A stretch of 64,000 nucleotides of DNA from Cinnamomum chago (taxonomy: Eukaryota; Streptophyta; Magnoliopsida; Laurales; Lauraceae): the NCBI GenBank assembly GCA_038049695.1, contig CP142457.1:21280501-21344500 (forward strand). Reading direction: 5' to 3'. Positions 45,601 to 59,200 of the stretch are shown one piece after another. Position 1 is the stretch's first letter. Every line of letters begins with the position of its first letter. The translations under genes and the position numbers were made by a program. Below the pieces are notes generated by a model, which worked only from the letters and a program-made list of their open reading frames with translations, searched no databases and had not been told where the DNA came from.

Positions 45601-48600
45601 TTGGATCATAAAAGCATAAAAGTATGATTGTTTCCTTGTGATTGTACTAAGTACTACTGCTTGTTTCTATTTGGTTCATATCGAGGGTTTGCTGGACCAA
45701 TTATAGCACATTCTGGATTCAAATGTTGTGTTCCCTTCTTGATGATTCCAAACAAATAGCAATTACAGCACATTCTTGCTTGAAGTGTTTTGTGTTGCCT
45801 TTATTGATGATTGCAAACAAATTTGTTATGGTTTGTTTCTTGCAGTCCATATGAAAAATTTATGCTGCATTCATGCAGCTCTTTACCATGGTTAAAATTC
45901 GATTTTCTAATTGTGTGAAAGCCTTTTGTTAAGACTCGGAGAGTATGTAAATGTCCCAAACATTTTTCTTTTGGCTATTATTTTTTTTTCAGTTCCATGA
46001 TGTAATAGAGTTTGCACTTGATCAGAATGAGTGTGAATGTCTGATCTACTCAGATGTTTCTCCATTGCATTATATAACTAGGTTTGCAAGGTAGATATAC
46101 ATGAAGATAACTTTTGTTATGACAAGGAGAGAATAAAGGGTCTTGGTTTGGTTTCTATTGTTGGTCTTGCTGGGTCTGGATGTGCTGATGGGCTTGTTGG
46201 ACCTAAGGCAAAATGGCTCTACACGACATCCTAGGTAGAGGCTGTGAGTACCACGATTCATCTAATCAATCATGAAATATCTTCCAAATTAGGGTATGAA
46301 TCTCCATTTGTTGTCTTTATCAGAAACATCCAAATTATGATCCCCTTCACACCTTTGGATGCATCTATTTCAATCACCTACCTTAGAGAAGAGGCAAACT
46401 TCCAATCCAGCTATCCAGATTCATGTTTATAGGGTATGCTTGTGGTCAAGGGGATTCATTTGCTAAGAACATTTCATCAAGTGTTTCCACCCGTCCCAAA
46501 ATTTTTTGCGACTGAAAAGCATTCTATTATCAAGACGAATAAAATCTTCATCCTCCGTCTTGGTTTTGTTGTCTTGTCAAATTTTGCTTATTGTCCTAAT
46601 CATATGTTATTTGGGATGATCTACCAATGACAAGATTGAAAAGTTTCACTTGAACATGCCTCTTTTCATGCCTCCTCAATCCGAGATCCATATGACTCAA
46701 AGTGACCCAGATCCCCCATTTTGATGCTCCTCATTCCTATATGCAACACAGTGGCTCACAACTGTTGTTAGAATTATTAGCAGTAAAAAAATATTTGATA
46801 TGTTGTACAGTCTCCATGATTACTCCTGTAGTCCAAAATACCATGAGTACATTTAAATTATCCTGTTTGGTAACTTGATAATTAGGGGCTTTGATTAGGG
46901 TATCTTTAGAATATAACTGATTGTTAATTGACTTGTGTTAAGCTCCAGTTCACTTTACATGTTCATGAGCTACATGTCACAGTGAGGGTAGATGTTTCAA
47001 ATCAAACGCCCCAATTCTTTCTCTTCTCATCGATCACTTCCCATGCTTCAGTAAAAGAAGCATGATGAAAGTGATAAAATAGGATTTGTTAGAAGTAAAA
47101 ACATAACCCACAAGTATCCGACTAGTGTGCTCTCTGTATTTCCCATTGTTATCATGCTGTGCCCAACACGATAGGTTGACTGTTACTAGCATCTTGATAT
47201 CTTAGTCTAATTTTTTTTACTCAGGAATTTTCTCTTTAAAGTAATGTATATGGGGTGCACAGGATCAAAGTGACAAGAAGACTGTAAAGGAGTGGCTCTG
47301 TCGAAGTGATGCTGACCATCAAGATAATTTATTAGCTTGTGGAGCCATTATTGTCGCAGAGCTTCGGATGGATGTCCTGAAAGAGACTATGTTTACGTGT
47401 TCTGCAGGCATCGCTCACAACAAGGTATCTACTTAATGATTTTGTGAAGGATACCAGTAGTTTGAACTGTTGCCTCTACAATTAATGTGATTAATGTTTC
47501 CGATTGGTGATTATAGTTCTGAAATAGGTTTTAGTAATCTAAAATTGTTTTATCATCCGAATTTCATAGTACCATGGTAACATTTGATGCAGTAGTTAAC
47601 CTCTACTTTTTTATTTATTTTATAATATGTGAAATTTGTTCTTAGATGCTCAGTTTGTGATTGATGTTGCTTGCAGATGCTAGCAAAACTTGCAAGTGCA
47701 ATGCATAAGCCCGCGCAACAGACGGTTGTGCCTTCCTCATCTGTACAAGATTTGCTTGCGTCCTTTCCAGTAAAGAAAATGTAATTTCTTATGGTTGATT
47801 CTTCTCTGTATATTATTGGGGTGGGTAATCTTGAAAAATTGGGGTGGAGATGCTAGACAATATCTAGGATTGCGGGGTTTCACTCTTTTCTTGCTTCTTT
47901 TTTCTTTTCTTTTCTGCTCTTTTCATTCTTTCTTTTTTTTTTTTTTTTTTGGAAAGTCCTCTTTGCTGGAAGGTATAGGATTAAGGCCTTTGAAGTTCAT
48001 CTTCTCCCATCGAGAATAATTTTTGTCTAAATCTTGGTTGCTTTTGCTTAAAATTGCACGGTGAGAATGTGGGGTTATGTTCTCACATAGGAACTCCAAG
48101 CTTCAGGCGACAACCTGCCTGCCTGTAGACGCATTCAATCAAGATTTAAGGAATTAATTGATTCTTTTCAGTGATCAGATGATACTTCTCCAATGAAATT
48201 CCTTATAATTGTTGTCCCTGACTTCTGAACTGGATCAACTTTTATGGTGGAGAGGCCCTCAGAATCTTCTGTTTCTTATTATCTCTTTATTGTTTTGACC
48301 CCTAAGAATGCAGAGGGGAGGAGGGCTTCATCTTGCCAGAAATCAGTTCCAGTGGCTTTATGTAATTTTTGTTTCCCAGGGACTTATTTATAAATACTGG
48401 AAGGGTAGGGGGTTTTTCTATAAATACTTAAATTTTGAGGGTTTATTATTATTATTATTAGTCGCCCAATCCTATGTTGGATGACTGGCAACTCCCTCCA
48501 TTTTTATTCTCAATTTTCTTCCTTTTTCTTTTTCCGCCCTTCTTTTTCTATAATTTTCCATGTTTTCTGGCTTTTCACAGAAACACACAAGAGGGTTTTA

Positions 48601-51600
48601 CGGGATAAAACCTCTTAGATGGCTCTTGCACGAAGAAGGCTAAATATTACTTCACAGATGTGGTCCCGTGGGGCCATTTGCATTTTTTTTTTTTTTTTTA
48701 AACATTGGATGGAAGCGACGATATTTTCGCCCATCTCTTTTTTTTTTCTCCCTCCCCTCTAACCTATGCACTCCCCTTTCCCCTTTCCCCTTTCCCCAAA
48801 TCCCCTTCTCTTCATCTCTTCCAAACCTATGATTTCTAATTTCTGATGTTTCTCTCCTTCCTTGGACTTCTAGTGCTAGGGTTTGGGCAAGTTCCTCTTC
48901 ATCTCTTCCAAATCTATGATTTATAATATCTGATGTTTCTCTCTTTCCTTAGTCATTTCAAAGTTTGGAGTTATTGTTTCCTTATTTAATAGTAATGGAG
49001 ATGTAAGGGATTTATAATGTTAGACGTGTCAATTTGCTAAGAAGCATAGAACTTTTTATCCTAGTAGTTTGAATATTAGAAGGTTCTTTTTTCTTTAATA
49101 CATACTGATATTTGGAGATATGCACCTGTGACTGCTATATCTAGATACCGGTATTTGTGTCATTTTTCAATGACTATTCTAGTTACACTTGGATTTATCT
49201 AATGAAATCATGAGATGTTGCTGCATTGATTTTTGAAGTGTTTCACAAAAATGAGTAAAACGAGATTTGGTGGTTCTATTAAAGTTTTGACAATGGAGGA
49301 GAATACTTCTCAAATAGGCTTCAAGTCTATCTAGTAGACGATGTGATTAAATTGCTAACAGCTCTGTTTCTATATTCCAAAACAAAATGGGGTTGGGGAG
49401 GTGACTCATTTTCTTTTGTTAGATATGAATGTTCCTAACCTTTTTAGGCTGAAGCAGTATTGACAACTTGCTCTCTCATTGATCATATGCCATCAGAAGT
49501 GTTGAATGGAAAATGTCAGTCAATTACTTTATCTTGATGCACATGATTCTTCCCCATCTCATCAAAAGTGTTTGGTTGTTTATGCCATCCTCATATTCCT
49601 TTAATTTAGTTAGTAGCTCAAGTTTCATATGTGTCATCACTCATCATCCCAGAGAGACAAGATTCAAAAAGTGAGAAGACACCATGGAAACCTTTAAGAA
49701 AAGCTCCCATGCAAGTTTATTCGCACTGAAAGGAGTAGATTAAACCATTATTTTCATCTGTTTCAACATCATCAGATGCTCCCTCTTCAGGTGTTCAACC
49801 TCATGGTAACTCTTCTGTTGATTATCTCATTGATTCTAGTCTTGATCTTCCTATTGCATGTTGTAAGGGAACTTCTTGTGTTACAAGACACTCAATAATA
49901 AATTTTGTTTCTCATCATTCCTTGTCTCCTGCCTATCATGAATTTGTTTCTTGTATCTCATTTGAAGCTATAACTGTATGTGTTACTGATGCTCTGTCTT
50001 ATTCAAAGTGGAAAGCAGAAATGATAGATGAAATTATAGCGTTGGATAAAAACGGAACATGGGAATTGATAGAACTTCCACATGGTAAGAAGACAGTTAG
50101 CTGTAAAGTGGTGTACGCCTTAAAGTATAATCCGGATGGATCAATTTAGCGTAACAATGCAGGGCTATTAGCAAAAAGGTTTGCACAATCTCATGGTATT
50201 GATTATATCGAGTCATTCTCTCTAATATCTAAGTTGAGTTCTATTCAGATTATACTTGCAATAGCAGTGAATTTCTCTAGGCCATTATATCAGTTCGATG
50301 AGAAAAATACATTTCTTCACGGTGATCTACAAGAGGAAATATCTACGATTTATCCACTTGGGTTTGTTCCAGCAGATCAAAAGGGGAAAGTGTGTAGAAT
50401 AAAGAAAGCTTTGTATGGGTTGGAGCAGTCACCAGGAGTGTGGTTTGAAAAGTGCAGCGTCACGACCTGGAACCCGGGGCCCTTCAAATACTCTGTCGCA
50501 AGTCTAAGTTATCACTTTCCCACATGCATAAGTCAAGTAAATAATTCAGATTCATGGGCATAAATCTTGAAATTTAATAAATAGAGTTCATTTAAAACTT
50601 CTAATCTAAACAAAATATAAAATCAACTAGCAGCAATTTTAAGAAATCAGAATCATTGTGTGGTATCTCCTAGGTTTCAATTCTCACAGCAGCTTTAGCT
50701 CTTTGTATATGCTCATTGAAGTTGCAAACCATATATGCTATCTTTGCACGGTTTATTTTAAAGCCTTGGATTTTTAAGCCTCATGCCATTTCTCGAATTT
50801 TGCATTCACACCATCTCTTGATTCATCCACTAACATTATATCATCTGCAAACAACATACACCAAGGTACCTCCTCTTGAATATGAGTAGTTAACTCATCC
50901 ACTATCAGTGCAAAGAGATGAAGGCTTAGAGCTGACCCTTGATGCAAGGCTATGGTCACTGAGAACTCACCTGTCTCTCCATAGGTAGTTCTTACACTCG
51001 TTACCACTCCTTATATGCCTTTATTAATTTCAATATAACCTCTTGGAACGTACTTTTTATTTAAAACCCACCAAATTAAATCTCTAGGTTCCCTGTCGTA
51101 AGCTTTTTTCGAGATCAATGATGACCCATACAAATTTCTCCTCTTCACTTGATATTTTTTCATTAATTGCCTAAGTGAGAAGATAACTTCTACAGTTGAC
51201 CTCCCTAGCATAAAAGCAATTAACTTTCAGATATCTTTGTCTTTGTATAAGTTTTTGCTTCATTACTCTCTTCCATTGCTTCATAGTACGACTCATAAGC
51301 ATGGTTTAAAAAATCGGATGAGCCCGAGTCGACTCAGAATTGACACTGTTCGTGTTGGGTCTTAGGTGAATCGGACTCACATGCATCATTTAAAAAAAAA
51401 AAGAAAGAAAGAAAGAAAGGGGAATAGATGGGAGGAAAAAGAAAAAAAAAATGAAAAAGTAAAGGTGGACAACTGTGAAAAAAAAGATAAAGAAAGGGGG
51501 TGGGAGGAAAAACATAAAAGAACAAAAGTAATGAGTAGAAGAAAGAAAAGGAAAAGAAGTGCGAGTTTTTTTTTTGATATCAGCTGCTGCTGGAGGGTTG

Positions 51601-54600
51601 TGGAGAGCAAAGAGGAAGCTGGTACTCATCTGCAGGAGGAGACAAAGCTGCTGGTTGGCTGGTTCTTGCTGGTGCTGGTAGCCTGGGCCATGATATGCTC
51701 CTTTTCCTCTTCTTCTACTTATTTTTCTCTGCTCTGGGTCCTACCTGAGCCAACTCTCCTGCAAGCCACTGCCTATCATCTCTTCATCCCTCTCCTCCCC
51801 CCTCATATCTTTCTCTTTCTTTAGCTGGCTGTTTTTCTTTTCTTTTTTTTTTTTTTTTTTTAAATTTCCTACTTCACCTGTAGGCTGGGGATTGGGAGTG
51901 AGCTACAAGGGATTTAGGCGATTAAAGGTGGAAAACGATGGGAGGAAAAAGGGGAAAATGGGGTTTTAGGCGAGTAAGCGATGACGTCATCACACGTTTA
52001 AATGGGATATTAAGCGATGACGTCGTCACACGTTTAAATCTTGAATGAAAAAAACGGAAGTGGTCACAAGGAACCACTTCCATGCAATATTGACTAGTGG
52101 CCTATTTTTCGGTTAATGGCAATCTATGGTCCTTTTTTTTTTGTAGTTTTCTCTTATTATAATGTCTTTTTCCTTTTGACTCATCAAGCACCTCTTTTGC
52201 AACCTTCCTAATACAGTTAGCCATTTGATTCCATGTCTGTTAGACCCCGACCCAGACCAAGTCGGTTAGTGTGCGATTAGTATGTGTTTAGTCCTAAGTG
52301 GGTTTAGTCGTTGTTGGGTTAGAAGTAATTAGTTTTAGTCTTGGACATAGCTTTGGGAATTTTGAGAACGTTTAGTATTAATTAGAGACACTCAGGAAGG
52401 CCTGAGTGCACGTGTGAGCTTGGGAAGATCGTATCGATTTCCGTGTGATTGTGATTTTGATTTCATTTGAATGATGTTTCGACGTGTTACAACTTTCGTT
52501 TTAAGCATATTCATATTTGAAGCCCAAAAACCCATGTTTTGGCCCAAAGAGGGTAAAATTGTCTTTCTTGCACAAATCTGGACACAATTTTCGAGATCTC
52601 AAAACCGTGTCAAAAATATACTTTTTGGAAATTAGATATTTCGACGATCGTTTTATCCTTCTTCGTCGAAGTCATTCGAGGCCCACAAGTTTGTGTTTTG
52701 GCCATTTCAAAGTTCAAGTCAATTGGGGCCCATTAACCTCACTAAAGCCCCATCTCCCTCTCCTTTCATTCATTTCCCCCATTCTCTGCAATTTTCTGAA
52801 CCTAGGGCAAGGAAAACCTCTTTCCCTTCCATCTTCATTTCTCTTGCATGCCCTAGCTATAGATCTCCAAGGAAGATTCCAAGACCATCATCTTTCTCCT
52901 CTCCTTGCAAGCTTTTCATCCATACAAATCTCTTGGGGTTCTTGGGGACAAGCTCTTCATCTTCTTCATCTCTTCTTGTTTGGCCATTGTTAGGTAAGAG
53001 CTTCAATCCTTGTTTTTCATGAAGTCTTTTGGTTCTTTAAAGATCATGTTTTTCAAGTATTCAAACCCTTTTTGTTAAATGGGTTCTTTGCTTTCATTTG
53101 TGTTAAGTTGGTTTGGTTTTCTCTTGGGTTCTTGTAGTGTTGGATTAGCTTGAGAGAGGTGCTTGAGAAGAGTATTAGCATTGGTCAAGGCAAGTAATCT
53201 CTTTAGGAAATGATGCATGTGTATGTTGATTTCAGTATATTTTAGTAAATTGTGCACTTATCTTGTTTATAAGCTTCATGAGTTTGTTTTCATTTGATTT
53301 GGGATGGTTGGAATGATGGAATGAACCCTTGGTGAGCATGGAGGCTCAAGGGATGACATGTGATTGATTGATGAGAAGAAGGAGAGAAAGGTAGCAAAAG
53401 TTGTGAAAAAAGAAGGAATTTCTGCACTCTGCGAGTTCAAGCAGAAGCCGATTCGCTCGAGCGACCAAGCCTCTGTTTGATCCGAGCGCAGACAGAGAGC
53501 TGTTCGCTCGAGCGACCCTATGGTCCGCTCGAGCGAACTGCCCTCTGTATAATCTGGAACGAGGCAGAGAGTCGTCCGTTCGAACGCACTTATTATCCGC
53601 TCGAACGAACTGTCTCGCTCGAGCGAAGTGTCATCACCTTATAAAGTTTGCTCGAGCGAACCTGCCATATTCAGGAGAAGAATTATTTCATGTGTATTTT
53701 CTTGAGGGTTGAAAACTAGACTATGTTAAGGGTTTTGACTTGACATTGGGTAAATGGAACTTCGAAATGCAACCCAACTTCGGGGACACCAATTCTTGTA
53801 TATTTCGACATTTGGAATCCCATTTACACTAGGGTCAATTAGTATCCTTAACACATGCTCGTCAGATTTCGTGTTTGAATTCCGTTTTGAGTACGTTAAG
53901 TACCCTCGTGTACTCGTTTTAGATTTCAAGTATAAGTTTGTTTTGAAGTCTTGTTTCAAGAAAAAGGGGACCACTTCCTAAGCGTGTTATGCATAATTAT
54001 TATGCCTCTTGCTAGTCGTGTTCGTCGTGTTTTGATAAGTGATTTCCCCCTTTTTATCTCTACATGCTTTGATCGTGTTTCGCGTGTTTTGTGCATTCAT
54101 GAATTAAGTAAACACCACTGAGCTTAGACTGCCCTTTCAGTTTGATCCACTGTCTGGGGGTCTTTAAACATGTGGACTGTCTGCAGACTGGTCGTGTATT
54201 TATTACACATCGTGCGTGTCCGGTTCCGCGGCCGGAATTCCCGTCTTTGTGGGAAATCGTGTCGTGCTTATATTATGTATATCGTGCTTGTCGTGCGTGC
54301 TTGCTCTTTTCATTATATAAATGATAGAGAAAGGATGGGCTCTTTGTGGATGTTAACTACTCATGATATATTACTTATTCATGCTAGTTTGTTTTGTATC
54401 TCAGCTTGGTTCGCATTCTTAAAATGTACCTCAGTTTTGATAGTATCTCATATCAAGGATTTGCTTATATGTTTTCTCTAAAAGTTATTGTTCATGTTCA
54501 CGCCTAAATTGATTTCCTGCCAAACCGTCGTGTTTGACCCTTGTTTGTTGGTGCCCAGGTGCAGGAGACGTTACCTTTGAGGAGGAGCGTCAGGAGGAGG

Positions 54601-57600
54601 CTTGTGAGCCAACCCCTGTGAGAGAGTGGCAGCCCGACGATGTCATCTAGACGTCGGGCGGGTCCTTGAGTCACGTCATCTTTTGTTGGGGTTTCCTTTA
54701 ATTATTTTGGAGAACTGTATTGGCCTCTGTTGGCCTCTTATGGGTTGTAACCAAACTTGAAGTGTTTTTGGATTAGTCTCATAACTTGAATACTAATGGG
54801 AACGCCATGTTAACTTCTTCTTTTGATACCATGTTTGTTTATTATTGTGATAGCACTTAAATATTTTATTAGTGCTCATCGTGCTGTGTTTTGCTACACG
54901 CTTCCGCAAAGCTTGTACGTGTGAGTCAGATTCCGCGTGTCTTTGGGAATCCTCACCGCGGGAACCTGTGGGAAAACAGTAGACAGTGCAATTTACCAAC
55001 GTCGCGGGCCCGGGGTCCCGTTCCGGGGTCGCGACAATGTCTCTGTAGTTTCTCCATCAAAATTCCATCCCCCCTTCTCATTCACTTTGTCCTTAAATAT
55101 TATTGTTTTTTTCTCCTTTCAATCCCTCCACTTTTTTTAGGGCACATTTTATTTACTATCTTTCACTCTACTTCAAACGCAAAAATCTAAAACTATTAGC
55201 CTATGCTGGGTGGTCAAACTCTCTCCTGGAATAACCTTAAAGTCTTTACAAGCCAATTGGTCATGTTTTCTAATTAGAAAAAAGGCCTATCTACCTCCTG
55301 CTAGTTCCACTTCTATGCTCCTCTCTCATTTAAAGCAGGTTTTTGCTATTATAAGGTCAAATGCTAATGCAAAAATCCAAAATAGTGTCACCTAAATCAT
55401 TCTTTTCTCCAAATCCTTGTCCTCCATGCACACTCTCATCCCCTCTATTATCTTTTCCTACATGCGCATGTAAGTCCCATCTTAAGAAAGTTTTTTAGCT
55501 AGTTGGAATTTCTCATAGTAAACCATCCATCTCCTCCCAAAATTGTCTCTTGACACTTTCATCTAATCCTACTTGGGGAGCATATGCACTAATAATATGA
55601 ATTATGTCTTCCTCTAACACTAGTTTAATTGCTATAATTCTTTCACCCAACCTCTTTATCCCTAGAATTTTCTCTTTCAAAGACTTAACTACAAATATAC
55701 CCACTTTATTTTTTGTATTGTTTTTTTCTGTATAAAAAAGTTTTTAACCATCAATGAGCTCCTTAGCTTTATCTCCTTTTCACTTTGTCTCTTGTGGACA
55801 GGCTACACTGGCTTGGGTGATATCATTACTTCAACCAACTTGATACTCTTGCTTGTCAAGGTTCTTATATTCCAAGTAGCAAACCGAATCTTCTTTTTTT
55901 GGACTAACTTCTTTGGCCACACTCGTCTAGAATGGTACGGTAGGCCTTGCCTACTTTCCATTGCAACAGGGTAGCGCTGCAATGCATCGCTTAAAGTGGG
56001 GAACGCCCTAGCATGATATGGGAAAGTTGTTATCTTAGAATTCATGTTTGGATTTTTAGTATATATTCGTAACGTTGCTGGCCACCCGGCCTAGGGACAA
56101 CCGGCAATCCCTTTTCTTCCTCAATTTTCCACTCAGTTTTTTCTTCTTTTCCAGAACTTTCCATATTTTTTGTTTTTTCACATAAAACAAGCAATAAATA
56201 CAGATTTGACTTCCCGACTGATCGAAGTGGTGAAGAGGAAGGTCAAGCTGGAATCTAGAAGAGACCATAAAACTCTGTTTAATTTCATACGGTGGAGGAA
56301 GGGCTAGCAATTGCTAATAAAAGGGAGATAATTTGGTGGTTTTTTGTACCTTCACTCTTAGTCCTTTGATAGAAGTTGTCTTCTAAGAGATCATAAGATT
56401 TGGCAAAGTAGTTTCAAGTAATTTTCATTTTTGTGTTAAATTCAATATGATTTCATTCTTCTATAATATTAGGTTTTGTAAGTAAGCTTTTAAAAAATAT
56501 CATATTGCAGGAAACAACTAGGAGGAAAACTTGGGAGCTCCTTACAAAGTGATCTTGGTGTGACCACTGTTGGAGATCTGTTGCAATTTTCTGAAGGAAA
56601 ATTACAAGACCATTATGGAGTAAATACAGGGTCTGGCATTTATTACCCATGGCTTATTTTATACTGTTACTTGTTTGATGCTAGGTGATTATGGCTGCTT
56701 CATCTAGTGTTTTACATGAGCGTATTATTGGATTTGACCAAGCCATTTTATATTTGAAGATTGCATATTTTACTTTATGTCGGGTTTCTTTGGTGTTTGA
56801 AAAATAGTTTCTGATGCAGCCCATATAGATGAGACTGCCCATGTCTCAATCAATAGCCCTGACCCACCAAATCAATATCTAGATCCAGTTCCTGGCCTAG
56901 ATTTTCAGTCCGCCAAGAAATGATCCAAGCTCACGTGTTGCCCACCAAAATACACAAAAGGGTGATGATGAGCTAGATGGATTCCATTTCTCTTCATTTA
57001 TTTGTTATATAGGTTAGGATTCTTAAGATAATCTTTTGTGATTAAATGATTAGATTAATATTGGGTGGTTTAGATTAGTGGGGATTTTTGTTGATTCTAT
57101 TTTTAAATATAGATGTAAATGCATGGAAATTAGTCTGAGTTTTGTAACAAGACTGTTATCTTTGGGGAGAAATCTTTTTTTAAAGTGCTATCTATACTCT
57201 GGCAGAAAATTTGGTAACTACTCTGGATGTTCAAAACAGGTCCGGGTGAGATGATCAACCTATCTCAGTCATCTTCTTCATGTAATTTTGTGGCTGCATC
57301 GGTTTAACATTAATAATGGCCACTAGTGAGCCCTAACCCCTTCCATTGCTTAACCACTTCATCAATATGATTACTTTCATTTCCTCTAGAGCATCTTTTG
57401 TTTAAAAATGGACAAAAAGCAATTATATGGGTGGGGTTGGAGGAAGAGGGCTTCCATTTCCCTTTGAGAAACTCTGGTATCAGGCACCACCATACAGCTC
57501 TCTCACCAAAAGTCCTTCATCAAAGCCTCATCTCATGTAGTTGGGATTGGCTTTGTGAGTTCTACTTTCCCATTCATCTCTGTTAATAGATTTGTAGACC

Positions 57601-58693
57601 ACATTGAGTTTTAGAAACAACACAGATTTGAAAAAATAAGCGGTTTACTCAGAACTGTTAAAAAAAGGGCATGCGCCCCTGCGATTTTCAAATTTTAACA
57701 GTAATCTGGTTTTGACCATTCATAATGGGCATGTTTGTGCCGTGACATATCTGAAGAAAAACTGAAGTTTTCCGCTTGTAAGTGCTAACCCAGCATTTGG
57801 TGCAGCATTTTTTGCTTTTTTTTTATAACAAAAATCTATCTTGAGGATTTTGAAGTTGAGGCAAGGGGTCAGATTTTTTACTCTCCATGCAGATCTGTGC
57901 TTTCTTCCATGGGAATGGAATTCACACCCAAAGATGCCCATGGAAAAATTATACCACGGATTCTGAAAGCTTGTGGTATCCTTTGCTGTTTCCAAACGTG
58001 CCCTTCGTCTTTGTTCCCAGATCAGCTTTCAATAATGGGTCCAAGTCATAAGTAATGAATAAAGTAAACCAGAAATTTTACAAAATTTTTGTAGCCCAGC
58101 AAATTTCTTTTTTCCTTTCCTTTTTTCATTTTGATAGGTATATTGATACCCATGACCACTGCTGTTATTAAATATTTCTTTCCTTAATTTTCTGGAACTG
58201 GACGTATCTAAATAGAACTCACCTCTGCTGTTAAAATCCTACAAAATGCTTAAATTTCTCCAAATATTTGGCCATACTTGGTCTTCTCTTCTCTGGTTCC
58301 ATTTTGAAGTTTCATGGGATAGTGCTCGGTTACCATCACATGATTCACATACGGAAGACAATTCTCTAGATTTACCAATTGCAAGCAAAAGTAGTATGGT
58401 TTTTTGATGTTTATAACTGCAGCAGTATGGTTAGTTCCTTGACTTTTGGGAAGTCAAAGGCCTTTTGGTTGTCTCCCCGGCCACTCAGAGGTCTTGGCCT
58501 TGGTGTGTACTTTTACCTTTGATACATATTAAATAATGACATGTTTTACTGATCAGGAAACAAGAAACATGTTGATCAAAATGCTGGATTTCTTTTTCTT
58601 TTTTTTTTTCTAAATTTTATAATGTGATAGATAATATTGATCAGAAAAGGGAAGAACTTGATATTATTGATAAAAAAAACGAAGTAACTTTGT

Positions 58694-58744
<51 letters not shown>

Positions 58745-59147
58745 CTGTGTTAAGATCTACAAACGTTATGCGACATTCTAAGGTGCAAAGGACTAATATG
58801 ACAGTGTTCTTTGACACTTCGACACTAATTTTTGTAATAAATTTGTCATGTGTATTAGTTACTGTTATTTGGTACTATTAAAACTGTTTCTAATGTATTC
58901 TCCAGTCCACAATGTACCATGAATCTGCACAAGTTACTTGATATTCTCACGGTTAACAATCCAGTGGGCTTCATATAACAGCATTCACTGACACTAGAGG
59001 TTTAAATAATGTGCATTAGTTGCTATCATTTAAAACTATTGGATTGTTTCCAGTGTGCTATACCACTGTGCACTATTTTGGTTATGGGCATATATGATTA
59101 TTGATCAGTGCAATATGTAGGTTTTTTTTTCTCCTTTTCCCACATGC

Positions 59148-59200
<53 letters not shown>

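Larger units (their letters stand above)
50641..56050 (-). mobile_element. RTE-type LINE in POLH intron 6, split by later insertions
   Basis: On the minus strand the element starts near 56050 with KIRFATWNIRTLTSKSIKLV (endonuclease start). It continues with VVKSLKEKILGIKRLGERII and SAYAPQVGLDESVKRQFWEE at 55704-55515. The TWNQMANCIRKVAKEVLDES segment lies at 52237-52175 beyond a solo LTR. Its RT lies at 51302-50700 with MLGRSTVEVIFSLRQLMKKY, ALHQGSALSLHLFAL and the box CMLFADDIMLVDESRDGVN. These are characteristic of plant RTE LINEs. Multiple frame breaks and a missing central section make it inactive. Confidence 0.88.

Noticed and set aside
51334-51824. Lysine/glutamate-rich plus-strand frame and phenylalanine-rich minus-strand frames
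   Set aside because: They follow a long purine tract (AAAGAAAG) within an insertion; composition alone explains them.
52517-53022. Two overlapping open frames of 158 and 109 codons
   Set aside because: They lie wholly inside the solo LTR, overlap in different frames and have no recognisable motif.
54142-54481. Open frames of 60 and 103 codons
   Set aside because: They lie inside the solo LTR and have no similarity to a known family.
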